From: Pseudomonas sp. Bout1
Lineage (GTDB): Bacteria > Pseudomonadota > Gammaproteobacteria > Pseudomonadales > Pseudomonadaceae
Reading direction: 5' to 3'
NCBI RefSeq assembly: GCF_034314165.1
Contig: NZ_JAVIWK010000001.1
Location: 6,215,001 to 6,279,000, forward strand
Length of the DNA: 64,000 nt
In this document: positions 45,883-54,498 of the stretch, piece by piece
How the letters are laid out: the number at the start of each line of letters is the position of its first letter
Numbering within the stretch: position 1 is the first letter of the stretch
Made by a program: the position numbers and the translations under genes
The notes under the pieces: generated by a model
Databases searched by the model: none
The model's input: the letters and a program-made list of their open reading frames with translations, nothing else
What the model was told of the DNA's origin: nothing

Positions 45883-47019
45883 TTATACGCTCGCTGATGG
45901 CACAGGAATGGCAGTGACTCGCCAGTCATCGCCCACAGCGCGCATTTCAGTGATCTTGAGTTGGGGGGCGTCGGCCAGTTTCTCAAGCGGCCAGTCCAGC
46001 AAAGGCCGGGCAGCGGAGCCGAGGAACTTGCCGGCGACGAATATCACGTATTCATCCACCAGCCCTTGCTGGGCGAATGCGCCAGCCAGGCTTGGGCCGG
46101 CTTCCACCAACACCTCGTTGACGCCGCGGGCCGCCAGGGCCACCAGCGCGGAACGCAGGTCGACCTGGCCGTCGACACCCGGCACCACCAGGCACTCAGG
46201 GCCAGTTGGGTATTGGTTGTCCGGCGTCACACAGGTGATAACCAGCGCAGGGCCGGCCTTGAAGAACGGCGCATTCAGCGGCACCCGCAGGCGGCCGTCG
46301 ATCAGCACGCGCAGCGGCGGACGGGACATGGCCAGGGCGGTGGTTTGTTCATCCAGGCCCAGCTCGGCAGCGCGCACGGTCAGGCGGGCACCATCGGCCA
46401 GCACCGTGTCGGCGCCGGTCAGCACCACACTGGCCTGGGCCCGCAGGCGTTGCACGGCGGCGCGGGCGGCCGGGCCGGTGATCCACTGGCTTTCGCCGTT
46501 GGCCATCGCGGTGCGCCCGTCCAGGCTCATGGCCAACTTGACCCGCACAAACGGCAGGCCATGTTCCATGCGCTTGAGAAAGCCCGGGTTCAGCGCCCGC
46601 GCTTCTTTTTCCAGCAAACCGCTGTGGGTCTCGATCCCGGCTTGGGCCAGACGGCGCATGCCGCGCCCGGCGACTTCCGGGTTCGGGTCCTGCATCGCCG
46701 CGACAACGCGGGCCAAACCGGCATTCACCAGCGCATCGGCGCACGGCGGCGTATGCCCATGGTGGCTGCACGGTTCAAGGGTCACGTAGGCCGTGGCGCC
46801 CCGGGCCTTGTCGCCCGCGGCGCGCAGGGCGTGGACTTCCGCATGGGGTTCGCCGGTACGCACATGCCAGCCTTCGCCGACGATTTGCCCGTCCCGCACG
46901 ATCACGCAGCCAACCCGCGGGTTGGGGTGCGTGGTGTACAGGCCCTTGCGCGCCAGTTCCAGGGCGCGGGCCATGTAATGCGCGTCGAGTACCGCTTGTT
47001 CTGCCGAAGGTGGGTTCAT
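45883..47019 (-). CDS. ribD: Bifunctional pyrimidine deaminase/reductase RibD
   Basis: The 378-residue protein has an N-terminal deaminase with HAEVHAL and [11 protein letters not shown] zinc ligands (about residues 58-93) and a C-terminal reductase ([45 protein letters not shown]). It performs the second and third steps of riboflavin synthesis. ATG overlaps the nrdR stop by 4 bp. Confidence 0.96.
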   Translation of the reverse strand: MNPPSAEQAVLDAHYMARALELARKGLYTTHPNPRVGCVIVRDGQIVGEGWHVRTGEPHAEVHALRAAGDKARGATAYVTLEPCSHHGHTPPCADALVNAGLARVVAAMQDPNPEVAGRGMRRLAQAGIETHSGLLEKEARALNPGFLKRMEHGLPFVRVKLAMSLDGRTAMANGESQWITGPAARAAVQRLRAQASVVLTGADTVLADGARLTVRAAELGLDEQTTALAMSRPPLRVLIDGRLRVPLNAPFFKAGPALVITCVTPDNQYPTGPECLVVPGVDGQVDLRSALVALAARGVNEVLVEAGPSLAGAFAQQGLVDEYVIFVAGKFLGSAARPLLDWPLEKLADAPQLKITEMRAVGDDWRVTAIPVPSASV

Positions 47020-47486
47020 TCTTTTACCGGCTCACGGGCCAGGCGGTCGATCTCTTCGCGGAACTCGTTGAGGTCCTGGAAGCGTCGATACACCGAGGCG
47101 AAACGGATATAGGCGACTTCGTCGAGCTTTTGCAGCTCGCCCATCACCAGTTCTCCAACCACCAGGGATTTGACTTCGCGCTCGCCGGTGGCACGCAGCT
47201 TGTGCTTGATATGCACCAGCGCCGCCTCCAGCCGCTCGACACTCACCGGGCGTTTTTCCAGGGCGCGCTGCATTCCGGCGCGCAGTTTTTCTTCGTCGAA
47301 AGGCTGGCGACTGCCGTCGGTCTTGATCAGACGTGGCAATACCAGTTCGGCGGTTTCGAAGGTGGTGAAACGCTCACCGCAGCCAGAGGCCAGGCATTCA
47401 CGCCGGCGACGCACCTGTTCGCCCTCGGCGACCAGACGCGAGTCAATGACCTTGGTGTCGTTGGCACCGCAGAAGGGACAGTGCAT
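47016..47486 (-). CDS. nrdR: Transcriptional repressor NrdR
   Basis: The 156-residue protein begins [18 protein letters not shown] (zinc ribbon, first CxxC) and has an ATP-cone ([24 protein letters not shown]) and [15 protein letters not shown]. It represses ribonucleotide reductase genes when dATP is high. The second zinc knuckle reads [11 protein letters not shown], i.e. C-x4-C, two residues more than the usual C-x2-C; the rest of the frame is intact. Heads the rib operon. Confidence 0.95.
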   Translation of the reverse strand: MHCPFCGANDTKVIDSRLVAEGEQVRRRRECLASGCGERFTTFETAELVLPRLIKTDGSRQPFDEEKLRAGMQRALEKRPVSVERLEAALVHIKHKLRATGEREVKSLVVGELVMGELQKLDEVAYIRFASVYRRFQDLNEFREEIDRLAREPVKE

Positions 47487-47626
47487 GGTTGGCAGGCAAC
47501 AAAAAATGGGAGGGCCATGGTAGCGCATCCCCGTGGCAAGACAAGCCATAGCCTTTACGGTATATAGGCTGACTATTATGTTTCATATTTTTTAAGCCAC
47601 GGATTTTGTCCTTTCTGGAGCCGTAC

Positions 47627-48085
47627 ATGCAGTTACGACCACTTGTTTTGCTCACGTTGCTTGGTTTCCTGGTCGCCTGCAGCAGCCATGCCCCAAAACC
47701 CGCATCGCCCGCTCCGGCGCCGCAACAAGAGAAAAAACTGCCGGGTGTGGAAGAAGACCTGGGCCCGCTGCCCGCCTATCAGCGTGAAGTCAGCGGCCAA
47801 TTGAATGGCGTACCGGCCGGCGCCGAAGTCGAACTGGCGCTGTTAGTGATCGACGACCGTTCGCGCCCGCAACAACTGCTCGCCAGCAGCGTGCTGATCG
47901 GCAACAACAAGCCCCTGGCCTTCCGCCTGCGCTTCAACCCCGAAGCGTTCCCGGCCGGTGCAAGGGTTGAACTGCGCGGTCGCGCCAGCCAGTCCGGCCA
48001 GTTGATCCTGCACCTGCCGCCGGTGCGCATCACCCAGGCGATCACCCAGACCACCGGGCCGCTGCAACTCGTCACTGCGCCATGA
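47627..48085 (+). CDS. YbaY-family lipoprotein
   Basis: The 152-residue protein has a lipobox LVAC (about residue 20), a Pro-rich linker, then the YbaY beta-sandwich pattern (VSGQLNGVPAGAEVELALLVIDD ... PLAFRLRFNPEAFPAGARVELRGR). The start at 47627 has GGAG upstream. Overlaps the methyltransferase start by 4 bp. Function unknown; divergent from nrdR. Confidence 0.8.
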   Translation: MQLRPLVLLTLLGFLVACSSHAPKPASPAPAPQQEKKLPGVEEDLGPLPAYQREVSGQLNGVPAGAEVELALLVIDDRSRPQQLLASSVLIGNNKPLAFRLRFNPEAFPAGARVELRGRASQSGQLILHLPPVRITQAITQTTGPLQLVTAP

Positions 48086-48738
48086 CGCCACCGCTGGACC
48101 TGCAACGCGCCCTCAGCGAACTGATCGGCGACGCGCAACTGGTGCCCTGCCCGCTGCCGGGCACCGAGTTGTCGCTGTGGTTGCTGGACGCCGACAACAT
48201 GGACCGCGCCTTCAGCCCCGAAGAAACCCGACGCATCCTGCATGAGCCGCCGTACTGGAGCTTTTGCTGGGCCAGTGGTTTGGCACTGGCCCGGTATTTG
48301 GCGGCCAACCCCGAGTGGGTGGCGGGCAAGCGGGTGCTGGATTTCGGCGCGGGTTCGGGCGTCGCCGGGATTGCTGCGGTAAAGGCCGGAGCATTGGAAG
48401 TAGTGGCGTGCGACCTGGATCCGCTGGCCCTAGCAGCCTGCCGGGCGAATGCGGAACTCAATGGCGTGACGCTGGGCTATTCAGCAGACTTCTTCGCCGA
48501 GACCGACCGTTTCGACCTGATTTTGGTCGCCGATGTGCTGTACGACCGGGCGAACCTGCCGCTGCTGGATGAATTCCTGACTCGAGGCCGCGAAGCGCTG
48601 GTCGCCGATTCCCGCGTCCGGGACTTCCAGCACCCGGACTATCAACGCCTGGACATCCTCGACGCCCTGACACTGCCCGACCTGGCCGAGCCGTGGGAGT
48701 TTCGCAACGTGAGCCTGTACCATTCGCTGCGCCGTTGA
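48082..48738 (+). CDS. ETFB/METTL-type SAM-dependent methyltransferase
   Basis: The 218-residue protein has SAM motif I LDFGAGSGVAGIAAVKAG, motif II ACDLDPLALAACRANAELN, and LILVADVLYD as motif IV, with an N-terminal PPYWSFCWASG typical of protein-lysine methyltransferases such as ETFB-KMT and METTL20-like enzymes. Target protein is unknown. Starts inside the YbaY gene's end. Confidence 0.85.
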   Translation: MTPPLDLQRALSELIGDAQLVPCPLPGTELSLWLLDADNMDRAFSPEETRRILHEPPYWSFCWASGLALARYLAANPEWVAGKRVLDFGAGSGVAGIAAVKAGALEVVACDLDPLALAACRANAELNGVTLGYSADFFAETDRFDLILVADVLYDRANLPLLDEFLTRGREALVADSRVRDFQHPDYQRLDILDALTLPDLAEPWEFRNVSLYHSLRR

Positions 48739-48742
48739 GACC

Positions 48743-48822
48743 ATCGCAGGCAAGCCAGCTCCCACATTGACCGAGTTCCACCTTTGGAATGCAGTCAATG
48801 TGGGAGCTGGCTTGCCTGCGAT
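48743..48822. repeat. Perfect REPIN
   Basis: A perfect 29-bp inverted repeat (48743-48771 and 48794-48822) with a 22-base spacer, containing the TGGGAGCTGGCTTGCCTG core. Likely recent or functional. Confidence 0.92.
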
Positions 48823-48905
48823 TGCGATCCTGAGACCGCCCCGCTTTCAGCTAACCCCACCAACCCTTATAGTTGCCCCATCCCCTGCTTTCTTCGAGAT
48901 ACCCC

Positions 48906-49778
48906 ATGAGTGAGCCCACGCCGTACATCTTCGACGCCACCACCGCCACCTTCGACCAGGCGGTGATCCAGAATTCCTTCGAAAAACCCGTGCTGGTGGA
49001 TTTCTGGGCCGAGTGGTGCGCGCCGTGCAAGGCGTTGATGCCGATGCTCGCGCAGATCGCCGAGAGTTATCAGGGTGAGTTGCTGCTGGCCAAGGTCGAT
49101 TGCGACGCCGAGCCGGACGTGGTCTCGCGCTTTGGCATTCGCAGCCTGCCGACCGTGGTGCTGTTCAAGGACGGCCAGCCAGTGGACGGGTTTGCCGGTG
49201 CGCAACCCGAATCCGCAGTGCGCGCGATGCTGGAGCCGCATGTGCAAATGCCGCCGCCGGCGGCGGCTGATCCCCTGGAGCAAGCCCAGGCACTGTTTGC
49301 CGAAGGCCGCATCACCGACGCCGAGGCCGTGCTGGTGACCTTGCTGGGTGAAGACAACACCAACGCCGCCGCGCTGATCCTGTACGCCCGTTGCCTGGCC
49401 GAACGCGGTGAGCTGGGCGAAGCGCAAACCGTGCTCGACGCGGTCAAGAGCGATGATCACAAGGCTGCCCTGGCCGGCGCCAAGGCGCAGATCACTTTCC
49501 TGCGCCAGGCCGCCGACCTGCCTGACGCCGCCGATCTAAAAGCCCGTCTGGCGCAAAACCCGCAGGATGACGAGGCGGTGTATCAACTGGCCGTGCAACA
49601 ACTGGCGCGCCAGCAATACGACGCCGCGCTGGATGGCTTGCTCAAGCTGTTCACCCGCAACCGCAGCTACAGCGAAGGCCTGCCCCACAAGACGCTGCTG
49701 CAGGTGTTCGAACTGCTCGGCAACGATCATCCGCTGGTCACGGTTTACCGCCGCAAGCTGTTCGCCGCACTGTACTGA
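48906..49778 (+). CDS. YbbN/CnoX thioredoxin-TPR co-chaperone
   Basis: The 290-residue protein has an N-terminal thioredoxin domain with an intact WCAPC active site (Cys38 and Cys41) and RSLPTVVLFKDG, then a TPR-like helical half (ALFAEGRITDAEAVL; LAQNPQDDEAVYQLAVQQLARQQYDAAL) and a C-terminal YbbN end. E. coli CnoX transfers substrates to GroEL and lacks the first Cys; here both are present, so thiol activity is possible. Start at 48906 gives a standard MSEPTPYIFD. Confidence 0.92.
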   Translation: MSEPTPYIFDATTATFDQAVIQNSFEKPVLVDFWAEWCAPCKALMPMLAQIAESYQGELLLAKVDCDAEPDVVSRFGIRSLPTVVLFKDGQPVDGFAGAQPESAVRAMLEPHVQMPPPAAADPLEQAQALFAEGRITDAEAVLVTLLGEDNTNAAALILYARCLAERGELGEAQTVLDAVKSDDHKAALAGAKAQITFLRQAADLPDAADLKARLAQNPQDDEAVYQLAVQQLARQQYDAALDGLLKLFTRNRSYSEGLPHKTLLQVFELLGNDHPLVTVYRRKLFAALY

Positions 49779-49781
49779 TCG

Positions 49782-50129
49782 TTACTCGATCCAGCTGTAC
49801 AGCGGCGTATCCCCGCCGCTGGCCACCTTGACCTTGGCGCTATGGCGCAGGCGCACCAGCAGGCGCTTGCCCGCCGAGGCGCTGCCGGCCAAGCCTTCCA
49901 GTTGATCGAGCAACTCCAGCCCGTTGAGTTGCCCGGCCTGGCGCAGCAAGTCCTGGGCGGCCTGCCACAGGCTCTCGTCCAGGTTGCCCGCGGCCGGCGC
50001 CACCACGGGTTCGGCACTCGGTGCTTTGTTGGCCTGCAACTGCGCGCCCAGCCGGGCCCAGTCGCCGTCGTCCAGCTCCAGGGTCAAGTCCACCGGCAGA
50101 TCGCCGACGGTTCCACGAATTCTCAACAT
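49782..50129 (-). CDS. Hypothetical protein
   Basis: The 115-residue soluble protein starts MLRIRGTVGDLPVDLTLELDDGDW and ends SGGDTPLYSWIE. No domain recognised; conserved in pseudomonads as far as I recall. ATG 50129 has GGAG eight bases upstream; a GTG nine bases earlier is possible. It is convergent with the ybbN gene with a 3-base gap. Confidence 0.75.
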   Translation of the reverse strand: MLRIRGTVGDLPVDLTLELDDGDWARLGAQLQANKAPSAEPVVAPAAGNLDESLWQAAQDLLRQAGQLNGLELLDQLEGLAGSASAGKRLLVRLRHSAKVKVASGGDTPLYSWIE

Positions 50130-50213
50130 CGCACTCACTCCCGCACTTTTCTGACGAGCATGCTCCCACGCGTCTTGCGCTACGCCAAGCAGGCGGTCAA
50201 ACTCCTCGCAAAA

Positions 50214-50235
50214 TTGTTATAAGATCACATAACAA
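50214..50235 (+). promoter_or_regulatory. Zur-like inverted repeat upstream of the DUF2796 operon
   Basis: TTGTTAT-N8-ATAACAA is a perfect 7-bp inverted repeat 30-51 bp before the DUF2796 start. It resembles zinc-uptake regulator boxes (GTTAT..ATAAC half sites), although the spacer is longer than the E. coli consensus. The equivalent PA4063-PA4066 operon is, as I recall, Zur-regulated. Confidence 0.45.
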
Positions 50236-50264
50236 AACTTTCATCTTTGTTCGGGAGCTCCACC

Positions 50265-50876
50265 ATGCGCCGTTTGCTGCTCGCTTTGCCGTTTGCCCTG
50301 TTGCCACTGGCCATCGCCCAGGCTGCCGACGAGCACGACCATGACCACGAGCACGGCAGCCTCGGCGCCCACGAACATGGCGTGGGCCGCCTCAACGCGG
50401 TACTCGACGGCCAGGCCCTGGAACTGGAACTGGACAGCCCGGCGATGAACCTGGTGGGTTTCGAGCACCTCGCTACAACCTCCGCCGATAAAGCCAAGGT
50501 CGCCGCTGCCCGCAAGCAACTTGAGCAGCCTTTGGTGCTGTTCAGCCTGCCCAAGGCCGCCGGTTGCGTCGTCAGCACCCAGGAACTGAACAGCCCGCTG
50601 TTCGGCGACAAGCCTGAAGCCGAGCATGACGACGACGATGACGACCACGCCACCGACGGCAAAGGCGCCGCCGCCCACGAACATCATCACGACCACAGCG
50701 AAATCCACGCTCACTACCAGTTCACCTGCACCACGCCGACCGCGTTGAGCAACCTCGACCTGACCCAGGTGTTCAAGACCTTCCCCGCCACCCAGAAAAT
50801 CCAGGTACAACTCATTGGCCCGAGCGGCCAGCAGGGTGTGGAAGCGACGGCCACAGCAGCCACCCTGAAATTCTGA
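50265..50876 (+). CDS. His-rich periplasmic DUF2796 protein
   Basis: The 203-residue protein has a signal peptide (to AQAA about residue 21), a His-rich N-terminus (DEHDHDHEHGSLGAHEHGVG), and a second His/Asp-rich loop (DDDDDDHATDG ... HEHHHDHSEIHAH) near residues 123-150. These regions suggest zinc binding in the periplasm. It is the first gene of an operon with a MacB-type ABC transporter and a DUF3299 protein, as in PA4063-PA4066. A REPIN separates it from the ABC genes. Confidence 0.85.
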   Translation: MRRLLLALPFALLPLAIAQAADEHDHDHEHGSLGAHEHGVGRLNAVLDGQALELELDSPAMNLVGFEHLATTSADKAKVAAARKQLEQPLVLFSLPKAAGCVVSTQELNSPLFGDKPEAEHDDDDDDHATDGKGAAAHEHHHDHSEIHAHYQFTCTTPTALSNLDLTQVFKTFPATQKIQVQLIGPSGQQGVEATATAATLKF

Positions 50877-50889
50877 TATGAAGACCCTC

Positions 50890-50978
50890 CTGTAGGAGCT
50901 GGCTTGCCAGCGATGGCATCGCCGCAGTGTTTCAAAAATACCGAGGCGATGTCATCGCCGGCAAGCCAGCTCCTACAG
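50890..50978. repeat. REPIN within the metal-related operon
   Basis: Two 34-bp inverted arms (50890-50923 and 50945-50978) with two mismatches, core GTAGGAGCTGGCTTGCC. It lies between the DUF2796 and ABC genes and may lower or stabilise upstream mRNA relative to downstream genes. Confidence 0.9.
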
Positions 50979-51023
50979 TTGATCGGTGTCATCATTTAAA
51001 TCGAGCCAGACCACTGACTTTCT

Positions 51024-51734
51024 ATGACCCAAGCACTTATCGAACTGTCTGACCTGGGCTTCAATTGGCCCGGTCACCCCCAGTTGCTGGACATCCCGAC
51101 GTTCCGCCTGGAGCCGGGCGAAACCTTGTTCCTCAAGGGCCCCAGCGGCAGTGGCAAGACCACCCTGCTCGGCCTGTTGGGCGGTGTGCAGAAGCCCAGC
51201 CGCGGCAGCATTCGCCTGCTGGGCCAAGAGCTGACCGAGCTGTCAGCCGGCGCCCGCGACCGCTTTCGTGTCGACCACACCGGCTACATCTTCCAGCAGT
51301 TCAACCTGCTGCCATTTCTCTCGGTACGCGAGAACGTGGAGCTGCCCTGCCACTTTTCCAAGCTGCGGGCGCAACGCGCGGTACAGCGTCACGGCAGCGT
51401 CGACCAGGCCGCCGCGACCTTGCTCGCCCACCTGGGCCTCAAGGACAAGAACCTGCTGGAGCGCCGCGCCGACTCCCTGTCCATCGGCCAGCAGCAACGG
51501 GTGGCCGCCGCCCGTGCGCTGATCGGCCAGCCAGAACTGGTAATCGCCGACGAGCCGACCTCGGCCCTGGACTACGACGCCCGGGAAGCCTTCATTCAGC
51601 TGCTGTTCGCCGAATGCCGCGAAGCAGGCGCCAGCCTGTTGTTCGTCAGCCATGACCAGAGCCTGGCGCCGCTGTTCGACCGCAACCTGTCGCTGGCCGA
51701 ACTCAATCGCGCCGCCACGCCCGTAGAGGTTTGA
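51024..51734 (+). CDS. ABC transporter ATP-binding protein (MacB/LolD type)
   Basis: The 236-residue protein has Walker A GPSGSGKTT, signature LSIGQQQRVAAARAL, and Walker B LVIADEPTSALD. It would power the FtsX-type permease whose ATG follows one base after its stop. A role in metal-linked envelope transport is inferred from the His-rich first gene of the operon. Confidence 0.95.
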   Translation: MTQALIELSDLGFNWPGHPQLLDIPTFRLEPGETLFLKGPSGSGKTTLLGLLGGVQKPSRGSIRLLGQELTELSAGARDRFRVDHTGYIFQQFNLLPFLSVRENVELPCHFSKLRAQRAVQRHGSVDQAAATLLAHLGLKDKNLLERRADSLSIGQQQRVAAARALIGQPELVIADEPTSALDYDAREAFIQLLFAECREAGASLLFVSHDQSLAPLFDRNLSLAELNRAATPVEV

Positions 51735-51735
51735 G

Positions 51736-53001
51736 ATGTATTTGTTTCGACTAGCCATGGCCAGCCTGGCTAACCGCCGCTTCACCGCGATCCTCACTGC
51801 CTTCGCCATCGCCCTGTCGGTGTGCCTGTTACTGGCAGTGGAACGAGTACGCACCGAAGCCCGCGCCAGCTTCGCCAGCACCATCAGCGGCACCGACCTG
51901 ATCGTCGGCGCGCGCTCCGGCTCAGTGAATTTGCTGCTGTATTCCGTGTTCCGCATCGGCAACGCCACCAACAATATTCGCTGGGACAGCTACGAGCACT
52001 TCGCCGCCAACCCGCAGGTGAAATGGGCAATCCCGATTTCCCTCGGCGACTCCCACCGTGGCTACCGCGTGATGGGCACCAACGACTCCTATTTCGAACA
52101 CTACCAATACGGCCGTCGGCAGAACCTGGAACTGGCCAGCGGTCGCGCCTTCGCCACCGACCCGTTCGAAGTGGTGCTCGGCGCCGAAGTGGCCGACGCG
52201 CTGCATTACAAACTCGGCGACAAGCTGGTGCTGGCCCATGGCGTGGCGGTGGTCAGCCTGGTCAAGCACGATGACAAACCGTTCACCGTGGTCGGCATTC
52301 TCAAGCGCACCGGCACTCCGGTGGACCGCACGCTGCACATCAGCCTGGGCGGCATGGAAGCGATTCACATCGACTGGCACAACGGCGTACCGGCCCAGGG
52401 CAAAGGCCGGATCAGCGCCGACCAGGCGCGCAACATGGACCTGACGCCGCAAGCCATCACCGCGTTCATGCTCGGCTTGAACAACAAGATTTCCACCTTT
52501 GCCCTGCAGCGGGAAATCAACGAATTCCGTGGCGAGCCGATGCTGGCGATCCTGCCGGGCGTGGCGCTGCAAGAGCTGTGGAGCATGATGGGCACGGCTG
52601 AAAAAGCGCTGTTCGTGATCTCGCTGTTCGTGGTGCTGACCGGCTTGATCGGCATGCTCACCGCGATCCTCACCAGCCTCAACGAGCGCCGCCGGGAAAT
52701 GGCGATCCTGCGTTCGGTGGGCGCGCGGCCCTGGCATATTGCGACACTGCTGATCTTCGAAGCCTTCGCCCTGGCGCTGTCGGGCGTGATTGCCGGCGTC
52801 GGGCTGTTGTACGTGTGCATCGCCGCGTCTCGCGGCTACTTGCAGGCCAATTACGGCCTGGATTTGCCGCTGTCGTTGCCGAGCGAATATGAATGGACCT
52901 TGCTCGGCGGTATTCTCCTCGCCGCGCTGCTGATGGGCAGCGTGCCGGCCTGGCGCGCCTACCGACAATCGTTGGCCGACGGCCTGTCGATACGTTTATG
53001 A
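51736..53001 (+). CDS. FtsX/MacB-type ABC transporter permease
   Basis: The 421-residue permease has a transmembrane helix at residues about 15-35, a large periplasmic region (40-280) and three C-terminal helices including the FtsX motif LTSLNERRREMAILRSVGARPWHI. It works with the ATPase encoded just upstream. MacB-type mechanotransmission rather than a channel is likely. The next gene starts in its stop codon (ATGA). Confidence 0.94.
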   Translation: MYLFRLAMASLANRRFTAILTAFAIALSVCLLLAVERVRTEARASFASTISGTDLIVGARSGSVNLLLYSVFRIGNATNNIRWDSYEHFAANPQVKWAIPISLGDSHRGYRVMGTNDSYFEHYQYGRRQNLELASGRAFATDPFEVVLGAEVADALHYKLGDKLVLAHGVAVVSLVKHDDKPFTVVGILKRTGTPVDRTLHISLGGMEAIHIDWHNGVPAQGKGRISADQARNMDLTPQAITAFMLGLNNKISTFALQREINEFRGEPMLAILPGVALQELWSMMGTAEKALFVISLFVVLTGLIGMLTAILTSLNERRREMAILRSVGARPWHIATLLIFEAFALALSGVIAGVGLLYVCIAASRGYLQANYGLDLPLSLPSEYEWTLLGGILLAALLMGSVPAWRAYRQSLADGLSIRL

Positions 53002-53534
53002 GGAAGCTGTTGATGCGTCGCGTCGTGCTTGCGTTGTTACTGCTGGTGGCCCTGCCCGCTTGGGCTGAAGACCAGCCCAAGGACCTGTCGTGGCAGGAGA
53101 TGATCCCGCCGGACGCGCCGCCGGAAATCCCTAACATGAAGCCGCTGCACGACTTGTCGGGCATGGCCGATGCGCTGTCGGTGGAGTCTGCGCCGGCCGC
53201 CAAGCAGGACCTGCCCAACGCGCCCGTCGTCCAAAGTCTGGACGGTAAGCACATCCGCCTGCCGGGCTATATCGTGCCGCTGGAAGTCAGCGAAGAAGGC
53301 CGCACCACGGAGTTTCTGCTGGTGCCGTATTTCGGCGCCTGCATCCACGTGCCGCCACCGCCGTCGAACCAGATCGTGCACGTCAAAAGCGAGGTCGGTG
53401 TGAAGCTCGACGAGCTGTATCAACCGTACTGGATCGAAGGCCAGATGCAGGTCAAAGCATCCAGCAGCGAACTGGCCGATGCCGGCTACCAGATGGATGC
53501 CGACAAGATCTACGTGTACGAGTTGCAGGAATAA
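52998..53534 (+). CDS. Periplasmic DUF3299 protein
   Basis: The 178-residue protein has a signal peptide (VVLALLLLVALPAWA), and the DUF3299 core VRLPGYIVPLE-like HIRLPGYIVPLEVSEEG...FLLVPYFGACIHVPPPPSNQIVHV with an invariant Cys/His pair (FGACIHVPPPP). Likely metal- or substrate-binding partner of the ABC transporter. Overlaps the permease by 4 bp. An ATG at 53013 is an alternative start. Confidence 0.88.
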   Translation: MRKLLMRRVVLALLLLVALPAWAEDQPKDLSWQEMIPPDAPPEIPNMKPLHDLSGMADALSVESAPAAKQDLPNAPVVQSLDGKHIRLPGYIVPLEVSEEGRTTEFLLVPYFGACIHVPPPPSNQIVHVKSEVGVKLDELYQPYWIEGQMQVKASSSELADAGYQMDADKIYVYELQE

Positions 53535-53630
53535 CCCGTGATTGAAGTTTCATTGAGCTGAGTCAAAAGCCCGAACGTTACGATCTTTACCATTGGACAC
53601 AAGCCATTAATAACGTCCTTTGGAGCTCCC

Positions 53631-54329
53631 ATGAACAAGTCCCTGCTCGGCGCGTCGCTTGTCGCGCTCGCCCTCCTCGCCCCCGTTGCCCACGCTCACG
53701 AAGCGGGCGACATCCTGATTCGCGCCGGTGCCATCACCGTCAACCCGAAGGCGGACAGCAGCAGTGTCAAGGTTGACCAGGGCCCACTGGCCGGGACCAA
53801 TCTGGGCGGCAAGGCGACCATGAGCAGCGACACCCAGTTGGGCTTGAACTTCGCCTACATGCTCACCAGCCACTGGGGTATCGAACTGCTGGCGGCCACG
53901 CCGTTCGAACACGACGTGAAGATCAAGAACACCGCCCTGGCGCCAGCCAACGGCAAGCTCGGCTCGCTCAAGCACCTGCCGCCGACCCTGAGCGTCGTGT
54001 ACTACCCGCTGGACAGCAAGTCGGTATTCCAGCCGTACATCGGCGCCGGCATCAACTACACCTGGATCTACGACGAACACGTCGGCGGCCGCGCCCAAGA
54101 CGCCGGCTTCAGCAACTTCAAGGCGGAGAACTCCTGGGGTTGGGCTGCGCAGATCGGTGCGGACTACATGATCAACGACAAGTGGATGATCAACGCCCAG
54201 GCGCGTTACATCGACATCAGCACCAAGGCCACCGTGGACAACAACGCACTGGGCCAGGGCACCCGCGCCAAGGTCAACGTGGATGTGGACCCGATGGTTT
54301 ACATGGTGGGGATTGGCTACAAGTTCTAA
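53631..54329 (+). CDS. oprG: Outer-membrane protein OprG/OmpW
   Basis: The 232-residue protein has a signal peptide (cleaved after AHA near residue 22) and the OmpW 8-strand barrel pattern: AGDILIRAGAITVNP, LGLNFAYMLTSHWGIELLAATPF, KHLPPTLSVVYYPL, YIGAGINYTWIY and terminal VGIGYKF ending in Phe. Such porins pass small hydrophobic molecules. In P. aeruginosa OprG is adjacent to the same ABC operon. GGAG precedes the ATG. Confidence 0.95.
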   Translation: MNKSLLGASLVALALLAPVAHAHEAGDILIRAGAITVNPKADSSSVKVDQGPLAGTNLGGKATMSSDTQLGLNFAYMLTSHWGIELLAATPFEHDVKIKNTALAPANGKLGSLKHLPPTLSVVYYPLDSKSVFQPYIGAGINYTWIYDEHVGGRAQDAGFSNFKAENSWGWAAQIGADYMINDKWMINAQARYIDISTKATVDNNALGQGTRAKVNVDVDPMVYMVGIGYKF

Positions 54330-54370
54330 ACACGCGTCAAGCAACGCCGCCTAACCAAACGTGGGAGCCG

Positions 54371-54469
54371 GGCTTGTGTAGGAGCTGGCTTGCCGGCGAT
54401 GCAATCAACTCGGTTTATCAGTTACACCGAGGTGATGCTATCGCCGGCAAGCCAGCTCCTACGCAAGCC
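54371..54469. repeat. REPIN between oprG and the reductase-like gene
   Basis: Perfect 23-bp arms (54378-54400 and 54440-54462) of the GTAGGAGCTGGCTTGCC type, extended outward with one mismatch. Fills the convergent gap and may end both transcripts. Confidence 0.9.
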
Positions 54470-54498
54470 CTGTTTCCACTTTTTGCGTTGGGTTGTTC

